Positions 8,141-15,690 of a DNA stretch of 42,865 nucleotides are shown piece by piece. Every line of letters starts with the position of its first letter. Position 1 is the stretch's first letter. Position numbers and translations under genes: made by a program. The DNA is taken from NCBI GenBank assembly GCA_003165465.1, contig PLUM01000075.1, positions 1 through 42,865 of the forward strand, written 5' to 3'. The notes beneath the pieces are model-generated. The model was not told where the DNA came from, did not search any database, and saw only the letters and a program-made list of their open reading frames with translations. This DNA comes from Acidobacteriota bacterium (GTDB lineage Bacteria > Acidobacteriota > Terriglobia > Acidiferrales > UBA7541).

Positions 8141-8178
8141 AAAAAAAGGAGAGGCGTCGCGTAAGCGGCCGCCCCTCC
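8141..8178 (-). terminator. Predicted rho-independent terminator (minus strand)
   Basis: On the minus strand, GGAGGGGCG (8178-8170) pairs with CGCCTCTCC (8156-8148), with one G-T pair, and is followed directly by seven T residues (8147-8141). It lies 165 bp after the stop of the 78-residue gene at 8344 and probably ends that transcript before the PilZ gene. Apart from this hairpin and the one at 7998, I see no gene in 7981-8343; short open frames there lack family features. Confidence 0.65.
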
Positions 8179-8343
8179 GTGATGAGCCTGTCGGAGGAAG
8201 GCCCATCGGTGTCTTGTATTGACGCCCACACCGGGAATCGTTCCAATTTATTTGGAAGGCGATGCGGGCGAGGGATCAGGGAGCAAGCCACTGCCATAGG
8301 CAACTCCTGCGCCAGCTGTCAGGGCCAATATTCCAAATCCGGA

Positions 8344-8580
8344 CTAGGCAGCGGCAGACCCGGCGCGCTTTTTCGTTTTCGGCTGATTGAGAAATCCGTC
8401 CTGCCGAAAGTCGAGAGGAATGATTTTTCCACTCATCACATTCATGGCGTAGAACCGATGGGGGGATTGCTTGGCCAGCTCGGACATGCACAGGCGCGCG
8501 TTTTCGAGTCCAATCGCGCAAGCCCGCCAAAGTGACGAGCCATCTGGGAATTTTTCAAACAGGTCATATTCGTAATTCAT
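8344..8580 (-). CDS. Small conserved-looking protein of unknown function
   Basis: A 78-residue protein without signal peptide or membrane segment. The N-terminus (MNYEYDLFEKFPDGSSLWRA) and the middle (LENARLCMSELAKQSPHRFY) have the balanced composition of a real small alpha/beta protein; the tail (PKTKKRAGSAAA) is basic and probably disordered. I do not recognise the family. The ATG at 8580 is preceded by AGGGAC, an acceptable ribosome-binding site. A perfect 12-bp tandem repeat array begins 25 bp upstream (8606) and so lies in its promoter or leader. A terminator follows at 8178-8141. Confidence 0.65.
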   Translation of the reverse strand: MNYEYDLFEKFPDGSSLWRACAIGLENARLCMSELAKQSPHRFYAMNVMSGKIIPLDFRQDGFLNQPKTKKRAGSAAA

Positions 8581-8605
8581 GGGAGTCCCTTTCTGGCGAC
8601 CCTTT

Positions 8606-8749
8606 GATATCGCCCATGATATCGCCCATGATATCGCCCATGATATCGCCCATGATATCGCCCATGATATCGCCCATGATATCGCCCATGATATCGCCCA
8701 TGATATCGCCCATGATATCGCCCATGATATCGCCCATGATATCGCCCAT
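8606..8749. repeat. Perfect tandem repeat, 12 units of 12 bp
   Basis: The unit GATATCGCCCAT is repeated exactly 12 times (144 bp) with no mismatch, followed by a degenerate TATCG. Each unit contains the palindrome GATATC. Five of the six frames stay open through the array because 12 is a multiple of three. It lies between the start of the small gene at 8580 and the long inverted repeat at 8864. No flanking pattern resembles a CRISPR array: there are no spacers. Confidence 0.97.
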
Positions 8750-8863
8750 TATCGTAGTCCTATCCGGCCCGTCTGTCCAACGTTTCGATTCGCTCCTGGA
8801 TGTCCTATATTCACGCGGAGTCCTATTGAATTCGGATGTCGTCCAAATCCGACATGGCGGCAC

Positions 8864-8952
8864 GGGTTTGGTAGCGCCGGCGTCCCGCCGGCGGTTTTTG
8901 TACTCGTGTCTCGACATAAAACCGCCGGCGGGACGCCGGCGCTACCAAACCC
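8864..8952. repeat. 35-bp perfect inverted repeat (REP/MITE-like hairpin)
   Basis: Left arm 8864-8898 and right arm 8918-8952 are perfect reverse complements of 35 bp around a 19-nt loop. Each arm also contains a nested palindromic core, GCCGGCGTCCCGCCGGC. Such GC-rich dispersed palindromes occur in many GC-rich soil bacteria and probably represent REP-like mobile sequences; that is inference, since only one copy is in the window. It lies about 130 bp upstream of gspF, so it could affect transcription into the operon. Confidence 0.9.
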
Positions 8953-9081
8953 AACTCTTGGTAACAAAATTTAATACCATCCTAATTACTCCGCGATTGG
9001 TGAGATACCGGAGTGATCGGCGAATGTATGCAGCTTCGGTGACTGCTTCCTGCATCCATAGGGTTGAGGTACACTCACGAT

Positions 9082-10293
9082 ATGGCTGAGTTTCTCTGTA
9101 AGGTGGCTGACGGCAGCGGCCGAGTCTTCGTGCAGATCGAGCCCGCGGAGTCCATTACCGAAGCTCGTCAGAAGCTCTCCGACCGCGGCCTCTTTGTGTA
9201 CAGCGTCCGCCCTCGCGCCGGACTGCTGAACGATTTATTTGGCAAGCGCCGTCAAAAAATGGTGGATGGAAACGATTTCCTGGTCTTTAACCAGCAATTC
9301 AACACGCTGATCAAAGCGGGAATCCCCATCCTGAAGGCGCTGGATCTGCTCTCGGAACGCGCGGCGGCCCAGCGGCTTCGCCCCGTTCTGGGCGAAGTAC
9401 GCCGCCTGGTTCGGGAAGGGACGACGCTGTCCGAGGCGCTCGGACAGCAGGGCGTGTTCCCGAAGGTCTACACGGTGTCGGTTCTCGCGGGAGAGAAGAG
9501 CGGCAACCTGTCCGGCGTTCTCGAATATTACATTGCGTATCAGAGAGTCACGACCGGGTTGCGAAAAAAGCTGATCTCGACGCTCATCTATCCCACGATT
9601 CTCATTTGCACCGCGACGTTTATCGTGACGTATCTGGTGAGTTCGGTGATCCCCAAGTTTGCGGGGCTTTACACCGATCTGAACATCGATTTGCCGGCGG
9701 CGACACGCATCCTTCTCGCCGTCACCGTGACCTACCGGCCGTATCTGCTGGCCACGATTGCGCTGCTCGCGTTTCTTGCCTTGGCGGCCTTTGCATGGTC
9801 GCGGTCCGAGCGCGGCGGATTGGCCATGGAAAAGGTCCGGATGCGCCTGCCGCTCATCGGTGAAACGATTACGAAATTCCAGTTCGCGCAATTCTGCCGC
9901 ACGCTCTCGACGCTCCTGGCGGGAGGCACGCCGCTCGTGCAGGCCATGGAAACCGCGGGCGGCGCGATTCACAGCCGCCTGATTTCAGACGCGATCGCGC
10001 AGGGAGCGCAGCTTGTCCGCGAAGGGCAATCGCTGCATAACAGCCTGGCGTCCACGGGTCTCGTGCCCGATCTTGCGCTGGAGATGGTCGAAGTGGGCGA
10101 GGCCAGCGGCTCTCTATCGGCCATGCTTGCGAGCGTCGCGGAATTCTATGAAGACGATGTGAACACGCTTCTGACGAATCTGGTGGCGCTCATCGAGCCG
10201 GCCATCCTGATTTTTATGGCGATAGTGATTGCTTTTATTCTGGTGGCGCTGTACTTACCTATGTTCTCCTTGTCCGTTGGCAGCCAGGGATAG
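9082..10293 (+). CDS. gspF: Type II secretion/type IV pilus inner-membrane platform protein (GspF/PilC family)
   Basis: Polytopic inner-membrane protein that anchors the assembly ATPase and guides pilus or pseudopilus assembly. The 403-residue protein has the family's two repeated cytoplasmic domains: about 65-160, beginning DFLVFNQQFNTLIKAGIPI, and about 265-365, FAQFCRTLSTLLAGGTPLVQ. They are separated by two hydrophobic segments (LISTLIYPTILICTATFIV and YLLATIALLAFLALAAFAW); a third lies at the C-terminus (IEPAILIFMAIVIAFILVAL). The frame extends to a TTG at 9064; the ATG at 9082 (MAEFLCKVADGSGR) matches the family start. First gene of the seven-gene operon. Its stop lies in the first unit of a 14-bp tandem repeat leading into gspE. 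Confidence 0.94.
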   Translation: MAEFLCKVADGSGRVFVQIEPAESITEARQKLSDRGLFVYSVRPRAGLLNDLFGKRRQKMVDGNDFLVFNQQFNTLIKAGIPILKALDLLSERAAAQRLRPVLGEVRRLVREGTTLSEALGQQGVFPKVYTVSVLAGEKSGNLSGVLEYYIAYQRVTTGLRKKLISTLIYPTILICTATFIVTYLVSSVIPKFAGLYTDLNIDLPAATRILLAVTVTYRPYLLATIALLAFLALAAFAWSRSERGGLAMEKVRMRLPLIGETITKFQFAQFCRTLSTLLAGGTPLVQAMETAGGAIHSRLISDAIAQGAQLVREGQSLHNSLASTGLVPDLALEMVEVGEASGSLSAMLASVAEFYEDDVNTLLTNLVALIEPAILIFMAIVIAFILVALYLPMFSLSVGSQG

Positions 10294-10328
10294 AGATAAT
10301 GGGATAGAGATGAAGGGATAGAGATAAA
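10287..10328. repeat. Three 14-bp tandem repeats between gspF and gspE
   Basis: Units GGGATAGAGATAAT (10287-10300), GGGATAGAGATGAA (10301-10314) and GGGATAGAGATAAA (10315-10328) run from the gspF stop codon (TAG inside unit 1) almost to the gspE ATG at 10334. They fill the whole intergenic gap. The purine-rich units offer only weak ribosome-binding sites. A similar arrangement occurs at 16352-16392. Confidence 0.93.
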
Positions 10329-10333
10329 TTGTC

Positions 10334-11959
10334 ATGAGCACACCGGACCAAACATTAGCGGCGGCATCCGACCCGCAAAGCGAGCGCGAAAAATCGCAGC
10401 GCCTGGCGGAGCGGTATCGCTGCGGGTTCGTCGATCTGGTCCAGCAGCGGATCGATCCCGAGCTGTTTCGCAGCATTCCGGCCGAGTTGATGTTCCGGTT
10501 CAACTTCGTGCCCGTGGAAGCGCAGAACGGCGCCCTGGTCATTGCCGTGGCCGATCCCGGCCTAATCCTGTTGAGCGATGAACTGCCCCTCCTGCTGGGC
10601 AAGAAATTAATTCTGAAGGTCGCCACGGCCACGCAGATCGGCGACCTCCTGAAGCGCACCGAGCAATCGCAGCGCGTTCTCGACCAGGCCACCGAGGCCT
10701 TTACGCTGACCGTGGTCGAAGAGGACGAGGAAGTCGATACGAATATTTCCGCCGAGAGCCTGACGCGGGAATCGGCCGTCAGTCCCGTGGTGCGGCTGGT
10801 GGACACGGTAATTTTCACGGCGCTCGAACGGCGCGCCTCGGACATCCATATCGAGGCCCGGGACATGGAGGTCTGCGTCAAGTACCGGATCGACGGCGTC
10901 CTGGTTCATGCGATGGCCCCGATTTCGAAGGACTGGCTGTCCACGATCATTTCGCGCATTAAGGTTATGAGTGAACTGGATATTGCCGAGCGGCGCGTGC
11001 CGCAGGACGGGCGCTTCCGTGTGCGTTACAAAGGCCGCTTCGTCGATTTTCGCGTCTCCATCATGCCGTCGATTCACGGAGAAGACGCGGTTCTTCGCGT
11101 CCTGGACAAGGAAACGCTATCCGAAAAATTTCAAAACCTCAGCCTGGACGTAGTCGGATTTTCCGAGGAGGAAATACGGAAGTTTCGCCGCTACATTCGC
11201 GAACCTTACGGAATGGTCCTCGTCACGGGGCCGACCGGCTCGGGAAAGACGACGACGCTGTACGCCGCCATTAACGAGATCAAGACGGACGAAGACAAGA
11301 TCATCACGATTGAAGATCCCGTCGAATATCAGGTCCGGGGAATTACCCAAATTCCCGTGAACGAAAAGAAGGGGCTGACGTTCGCGCGCGGGTTGCGTTC
11401 GATCCTGCGGCACGATCCGGATAAAATCATGGTCGGCGAAATTCGCGACAACGAAACGGCCCAGATTGCCATCCAGTCGGCGCTTACCGGACATCTGGTA
11501 TTCACCACCGTGCACGCGAACAACGTAACGGACGTCATCGGACGGTTCATCAACATGGGCGTCGAGCCGTACAATTTCGTGTCCGCGCTGAACTGCATTC
11601 TGGCCCAGCGGCTGGTGCGCGTGATTTGCGTGCACTGCAAGAGGCCCGTACGCTACTCCGCGGATATTTTGCTCGCTTCCGGCCTCGATCCGGAGGAGTG
11701 GGCGAATGTGGAATGCGCCGAGGGCGCGGGCTGCCTGGAATGTTCCGGCACGGGATTTCGTGGCCGCAGCGCCATTTCCGAACTGCTGGACTTGTCCGAC
11801 CGGATTCGCGAGATGATCGTGAACCGCCGCCCCACGTCGGAGATCAAGCGGGCCGCGCGCGAGGAAGGCATGACGTTTCTGAGGGACTCGGCGCTGGCAA
11901 AAGTGCGCGAGGGCACGACGACGCTCAAGGAAATCAATAAGGTGACCTTCATTGAGTAG
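10334..11959 (+). CDS. gspE: Type II secretion/type IV pilus assembly ATPase (GspE/PilB family)
   Basis: Cytoplasmic hexameric ATPase that powers pilus or pseudopilus assembly. The 541-residue protein has an N-terminal MshEN/T2SSE-N type domain (about 1-130), then the catalytic core. Visible motifs are Walker A GPTGSGKT (299-306), the Asp box IITIEDPVEYQ (323-333), Walker B DKIMVGEIRD (363-372), the His box TGHLVFTTVHAN (385-396) and a zinc-binding tetracysteine (C432, C435, C467, C470). All catalytic residues are intact. It follows gspF across a 14-bp tandem repeat and overlaps the TTG start of the pilM-like gene by 8 bp. Whether the machine is a pilus or a secretion system cannot be decided from this protein. 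Confidence 0.96.
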   Translation: MSTPDQTLAAASDPQSEREKSQRLAERYRCGFVDLVQQRIDPELFRSIPAELMFRFNFVPVEAQNGALVIAVADPGLILLSDELPLLLGKKLILKVATATQIGDLLKRTEQSQRVLDQATEAFTLTVVEEDEEVDTNISAESLTRESAVSPVVRLVDTVIFTALERRASDIHIEARDMEVCVKYRIDGVLVHAMAPISKDWLSTIISRIKVMSELDIAERRVPQDGRFRVRYKGRFVDFRVSIMPSIHGEDAVLRVLDKETLSEKFQNLSLDVVGFSEEEIRKFRRYIREPYGMVLVTGPTGSGKTTTLYAAINEIKTDEDKIITIEDPVEYQVRGITQIPVNEKKGLTFARGLRSILRHDPDKIMVGEIRDNETAQIAIQSALTGHLVFTTVHANNVTDVIGRFINMGVEPYNFVSALNCILAQRLVRVICVHCKRPVRYSADILLASGLDPEEWANVECAEGAGCLECSGTGFRGRSAISELLDLSDRIREMIVNRRPTSEIKRAAREEGMTFLRDSALAKVREGTTTLKEINKVTFIE

Positions 11960-12926
11960 CGGGGGCGGGGGAACTCATCGAAGCGGATTCATGCGCCGTG
12001 TGGCGGGCTGGCTGGATGCCTCGCCCCATCCGCTGGTCGCCTGCGAGATTGCCGCCGGCTATGTGGCGGCGGCTCGGTGGACGCGCACGGGAATGGGGCT
12101 CGACGGTTTCGCCATCGAACCGCTGTCCCCGGGCGCGATTGTGCCCACGGCGGTGGAAACGAATTTGGTGAACAACGCGGAAGTGCGCGCCGCGGTCGGC
12201 CGCGTATTCTCGCGCCTGCGAGCCAGGAACGAAGATGTTGCGCTGTTTGTGCCAGACTCGGTGATCCGCATCTTCGTGCTGCATTTCGATGAATTTCCCC
12301 GGAAAGCGGACGAAGCCATTCCCATGCTGCGGTGGCGCCTCAAGAAAAGCGTTCCGTTCGAGGCCGAGGAAACTCGGATTTCCTACATGCGGCAATCTTC
12401 CCGCGAGCCGGGAGTGGATGTCGTCACGGGGCTGGCGCGCCTTCCCATTATTCGCGAGTACGAATCCCTGATGGAGTCCGCCGGGATGTCGCCGGGCGTG
12501 GTAATGAGTTCGACGCTGGCGTCCATGCCTCTTTTGCCGGATGAGCGGTCCGCCCTGCTGGCGCGCGTTGCCGGCACGACGCTGACGACCGCGATCGTTC
12601 GCGATGGCCAGCTCTGTGGATACCGCTGCACCGATTTGCCGGACGACGCGCAGTCCGTGACGCCTCAGGCGCTTCTGGATGAAATTTATCCGCTGGCCGC
12701 CTATTATCAGGATTCCTGGAGCGAGGGCATCGCCGAAGTCCGCCTCGCGGGATTGTTCGACCGCGCCGCTGAATTTATAAGGCCGCTCGAACGTGAGTTA
12801 AAGTGTCCTGTGGGATCCCTGCTGACGGCCGCGGACCGGGAAGGCCGAATCCGGTCCGATGAACGTCCGCTGATGGACCGGGGGCTGGACGCTTTGATCG
12901 GCTGGACGCTGAATCGCGGCGCATGA
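11952..12926 (+). CDS. pilM: PilM-like (GspL N-domain-like) assembly protein
   Basis: A 324-residue soluble protein with the actin-like fold expected of PilM, which binds the N-terminus of PilN and links the cytoplasmic ATPase to the inner-membrane complex. Supporting segments are CEIAAGYVAAARW near the start, VPDSVIRIFVLHFDEFP, MLRWRLKKSVPFEAEE (typical of PilM) and the later DEIYPLAAYYQD. The TTG at 11952 overlaps the end of gspE and has AAGGTG upstream; an ATG at 11991 (MRRVAGWLDA) is a possible alternative. Identification rests on the motifs plus the order pilM-N-O-P. Confidence 0.85.
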   Translation: MSSGGGGTHRSGFMRRVAGWLDASPHPLVACEIAAGYVAAARWTRTGMGLDGFAIEPLSPGAIVPTAVETNLVNNAEVRAAVGRVFSRLRARNEDVALFVPDSVIRIFVLHFDEFPRKADEAIPMLRWRLKKSVPFEAEETRISYMRQSSREPGVDVVTGLARLPIIREYESLMESAGMSPGVVMSSTLASMPLLPDERSALLARVAGTTLTTAIVRDGQLCGYRCTDLPDDAQSVTPQALLDEIYPLAAYYQDSWSEGIAEVRLAGLFDRAAEFIRPLERELKCPVGSLLTAADREGRIRSDERPLMDRGLDALIGWTLNRGA

Positions 12927-12968
12927 GCGCATTTGAATCTTGAATAAGGAAAGGCACACACGCACGGA

Positions 12969-13535
12969 ATGAAAGTTCGTCTTAATCTTTCGACGTCGCC
13001 GCTGGAGAGCACCCGGCGTTTTGTGCTGGGCGCGACGGCCATCGGCGCAATCGCCGTTGTGGCCTTCTTGGCCCTTTCCTATGGCTCGTATTCGGCATGG
13101 CGAAGCGACAAAACGTTCCGGGCCCGTCAAGCTGGCCTGGAGCTCCAGATTGCGCGGCTTCAACAGCAGCGCCAGGCGTTGTCCGATTTTTTTGAAAATA
13201 CGGGAACCGTGCAGCGCCGCCAGCGCGCCGCCTATCTGAATTCCCTCATCCAGCAACGGGCGTTTCCGTGGATTAAAATTTTCATGAATCTGGAGCGGAT
13301 TCTTCCCGCGGGCGTCCGCGTGGTCAGCATCGAGCCGAAACTGGTGGGCGATACCGTACAGTTGACCTTCCAGGTGGGCGCGGTGAACGACCAAAGTAAA
13401 TTAAAATTTCTGAAGACGCTGGAAAAGGCGCCGGAGTTTTCGCATATCGTGCTTTTGAACGAAGCTCATTCGCCCAAGGATGGGGAAATCGACAGCGTGG
13501 TGCTGCAACTTCAGGCCGAGTATTCGGTGATTTGA
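12969..13535 (+). CDS. pilN: PilN-like assembly protein
   Basis: A 188-residue bitopic inner-membrane protein. It begins MKVRLNLSTSPLE, which matches the short cytoplasmic PilN motif that docks into PilM. A membrane helix follows (about 20-40), then a coiled coil (about 45-75, RQAGLELQIARLQQQRQAL) and a ferredoxin-like periplasmic domain including ILPAGVRVVSIEP. PilN and PilO form the periplasmic alignment complex of type IV pili; GspL/GspM play the same part in secretion systems. It follows the pilM-like gene by 42 bp and abuts pilO by one base. Confidence 0.88.
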   Translation: MKVRLNLSTSPLESTRRFVLGATAIGAIAVVAFLALSYGSYSAWRSDKTFRARQAGLELQIARLQQQRQALSDFFENTGTVQRRQRAAYLNSLIQQRAFPWIKIFMNLERILPAGVRVVSIEPKLVGDTVQLTFQVGAVNDQSKLKFLKTLEKAPEFSHIVLLNEAHSPKDGEIDSVVLQLQAEYSVI

Positions 13536-13536
13536 G

Positions 13537-14082
13537 ATGAAACCCGCCATCCTACATCGCCGTCGAATCGTCCAATGGGTGCTGGGCGCCATCCTGCTTG
13601 CGGACGCCGCTCTGATTGGAGTCCGTTGGAACCTTAACAACTCGCTCTATGCACAGCCTGGCGACCTGGGCGGGCTGGCATTGCTGGAAAAACAGTATCG
13701 GGCCGATAACACGCGCCTGGAACGATTCAAGGCCGAACTCCCCGCCGATGAGCGGCAGTGGGACGATTTTTTTACGACGCATTTTCATCCCGCCGGTTCC
13801 GGATATTCGGCAATCAGCGAAGACCTGGGAAATTTATCGCATGCGGCGGGATTGCGCGCCGACCGGATTGGTTTTAGCCAGCATACGCCCGACGCGCGCG
13901 GCCTGATGCAGGTGGATATCTCCACGGCCGTCGAGGGCGATTACGACAACTTGGTTCAATTCCTGAATAAACTGGAGCATTCCGACAGCTTTTATGTTCT
14001 CGACAACCTTGCGCTGGCGTCGGGCAGCTCCGGCAGGATTCGGCTCAATCTCCAGTTGAGAACCTACTTCCGGACACTATGA
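13537..14082 (+). CDS. pilO: PilO-like (GspM-like) assembly protein
   Basis: A 181-residue bitopic membrane protein. A short basic N-terminus (KPAILHRRR) and one helix (about 12-30) are followed by a coiled region (about 45-75) and a small periplasmic domain, in which VDISTAVEGDYDNLVQFLNK and a final LNLQLRTYF are typical of PilO. It would heterodimerise with the PilN-like product. It is tightly packed between pilN and the next gene with 1-bp gaps, so co-translation is likely. Confidence 0.82.
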   Translation: MKPAILHRRRIVQWVLGAILLADAALIGVRWNLNNSLYAQPGDLGGLALLEKQYRADNTRLERFKAELPADERQWDDFFTTHFHPAGSGYSAISEDLGNLSHAAGLRADRIGFSQHTPDARGLMQVDISTAVEGDYDNLVQFLNKLEHSDSFYVLDNLALASGSSGRIRLNLQLRTYFRTL

Positions 14083-14083
14083 T

Positions 14084-14635
14084 ATGACACGCCGGACACA
14101 ATGGATCGTTCTCGGAGTGCTGCTCGCGGCGCTGGCTCCGATCGCCTATTTTTTCTTTCAAGGTTTTATGCCCGCGGGGGGCGCGCCACGGCAAGCCGCC
14201 CTGACCGCGCGATTCACGCCTCTGAACGTGGATAATCCGGCGTTGCGGATGGATATTCTGAAACGATTCCTGGCGCTGCAATATCAAGGCGTGCACCGCA
14301 ATATTTTCAGCGCCACGCTGCCTCCGCCGCCTGCGCCCGCGCATCCGAAGCAGCCGCTAATCGCCACTCCCATTGTTCCGGAACTTCCCCCAGCACCGCC
14401 TCCTTTGACGGTTAGCGCCAAATACTTCGGCTACGTCAGCGATCCGGTCGGAAGCCACCGGCGCGCCTTCTTTGCGTCAAGCAATGGCGAGGACATTATG
14501 ATTGCCGGAGAAGGGGACACGATCATGGGGCAGTTTCGCGTGATTCGCCTCACAAGTGCGGCCGCCGATCTGGAAGAGGTTTCGTCGGGCCGCCGTGCGA
14601 CTCTGAATTTGGAGGCGACCAGCCCGATAGGCTGA
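14084..14635 (+). CDS. GspC/PilP-like periplasmic linker protein
   Basis: A 183-residue protein with a single N-terminal membrane helix (about 7-26), a proline-rich hinge (about 82-110, including LPPPPAPAHP) and a C-terminal beta domain (about 112-175) with SAKYFGYVSDP, RRAFFASSNGEDIMIAGEGD and FRVIRLTSAAADLEEV. This layout matches the HR domain of GspC and the PilP domain, both of which connect the inner-membrane complex to the outer-membrane secretin. There is no PilP-like lipobox, which favours GspC. No secretin gene is seen, so its partner must be encoded elsewhere. Confidence 0.72.
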   Translation: MTRRTQWIVLGVLLAALAPIAYFFFQGFMPAGGAPRQAALTARFTPLNVDNPALRMDILKRFLALQYQGVHRNIFSATLPPPPAPAHPKQPLIATPIVPELPPAPPPLTVSAKYFGYVSDPVGSHRRAFFASSNGEDIMIAGEGDTIMGQFRVIRLTSAAADLEEVSSGRRATLNLEATSPIG

Positions 14636-14640
14636 TCCCG

Positions 14641-15474
14641 ATGACCATGACGATGACCATGCACAGAAGGCGCCGCCGCAATCAGGCTGGATATACCCTG
14701 CTGATGGTGATGTTCCTGGTGGCAACCCTGCTGATCGCCGCTGCCGCCGTCGCCCCGAACATCCTCACCGAAGGCCGCCGGGAAAGAGAAGCGGAAATGG
14801 TGTGGCGCGGCGAGCAATATGAGCGCGCCATCGGCCTGTACTATGTAAAATTCGGGAAGTATCCGACCAAGATCGAAGACCTCACCCGGACCACCAACGG
14901 CGTACGATTCCTCCGCCAGGTGTACACCGATCCGATGAACAAGGAAGACGGCTCCTGGCGCTTCATTTACGTGGGGCCGAACGGGCAGTTGATTGGAAGC
15001 CTTAACCAGGTCAGCCTGCTGCAAAGCGCGCTTTCCACGACAGGGCTCGGCGGTTTGACGGGAGGGACCCAGCAGCCTCCTCCACCGCCGGGTGCGGCGA
15101 CGGACGCGAATCAGCCGCCCAGTTCCGGGCAGCCGGGACAGCAAACGAATACCACCTCGGCACAAAACCCTTTGCAATCCCAGCTCCAGCCGCTTGAGGG
15201 AAATGTGCTGGGAGGAAACATCATCGGCGTCGGAAGCAAAATCAAAAAGCCGTCCCTGCGCCTGTATCTGGGAGGCGATACCTATGAACAGTGGGAATTC
15301 ATCTGGAACCCGACGGCACTGGTCGCCGCACCGGGGCAAGCGCCTGTAAATCCGAACGCGAATCCGACTGCCGCTCCGACCGGAACCAATCCGAATGATC
15401 AACAGTCCCAACAGAACCTGCAAATTCCAATCGTCAATGTGCCGTCGTCACCGGCGCCATCGCCATCTCAATAA
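14641..15474 (+). CDS. Pseudopilin-like protein with Pro/Gln-rich C-terminus
   Basis: A 277-residue prepilin-type protein. After a repetitive start (MTMTMTM, several in-frame ATG codons) and a basic stretch (HRRRRRNQAG) comes a hydrophobic helix beginning YTLLMVMFLVATLLIAAA; cleavage would fall after the Gly. Position +5 is Met, not the usual Glu, as in GspK-type tip pseudopilins. The segment EQYERAIGLYYVKFGKYPTK and the DPMNKEDGSWRFIYVGPNG region resemble the GspG core. From about residue 140 the chain becomes rich in Pro, Gln, Asn and Gly with a short ordered island (SLRLYLGGDTYEQWEFIWNP). Last gene of the operon. The exact pseudopilin class is unclear. Confidence 0.75.
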   Translation: MTMTMTMHRRRRRNQAGYTLLMVMFLVATLLIAAAAVAPNILTEGRREREAEMVWRGEQYERAIGLYYVKFGKYPTKIEDLTRTTNGVRFLRQVYTDPMNKEDGSWRFIYVGPNGQLIGSLNQVSLLQSALSTTGLGGLTGGTQQPPPPPGAATDANQPPSSGQPGQQTNTTSAQNPLQSQLQPLEGNVLGGNIIGVGSKIKKPSLRLYLGGDTYEQWEFIWNPTALVAAPGQAPVNPNANPTAAPTGTNPNDQQSQQNLQIPIVNVPSSPAPSPSQ

Positions 15475-15500
15475 AAAAGTTAGCCGTGCTGAAGAGCCTG

Positions 15501-15535
15501 CGTGGCAATCCAGTTTTTAATCCGGATTGCTCACG
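15501..15535. other. Stem-loop after the secretion/pilus operon
   Basis: CGTGGCAATCC (15501-15511) can pair with GGATTGCTCACG (15524-15535, one bulged T) around a 12-nt loop. It lies 26 bp after the pseudopilin stop codon and may weakly terminate or protect the operon transcript. No T-run follows, so a standard rho-independent terminator is not supported. Confidence 0.35.
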
Positions 15536-15606
15536 AGTTCGTGATGGATTCGTTCTGAAAACACATCTTGATGATTCGGATTGCGTTTCCGATTGGCGAT
15601 GTTTTT

Positions 15607-15690
15607 AGTAGCACAGGCTTCAGCCTGTGTGGTTTTGATTTGTGGCAAGCTAAAGTCAAAAGAACACATGCTGAAGCCTGTGTTACTACT
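15607..15690. repeat. Palindromic repeat (REP-like), imperfect inverted arms
   Basis: The left arm begins AGTAGCACAGGCTTCAGCCT at 15607, and the right arm, read on the other strand, begins AGTAGTAACACAGGCTTCAG at 15690. The arms match apart from a small insertion and one substitution, and each contains the palindromic core CAGGCTTCAGCCTG or a near copy. It is different in sequence from the hairpin at 8864. The right end overlaps the stop codon of the lytic transglycosylase gene. Confidence 0.85.

Noticed and set aside
8052..8303. Small minus-strand frame (83 codons) between the PilZ gene and the 78-residue gene
   Set aside because: It overlaps a convincing terminator hairpin (8141-8178), and its product has no recognisable features.
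8606..8749. CRISPR array
   Set aside because: Units are contiguous 12-mers with no spacers, and no cas genes are nearby.
8532..9089. Frames with MISP or MGDI repeats through the 12-bp array
   Set aside because: The periodic peptide arises only because 12 is divisible by three. The frames also run through the long inverted repeat and have no ribosome-binding site.
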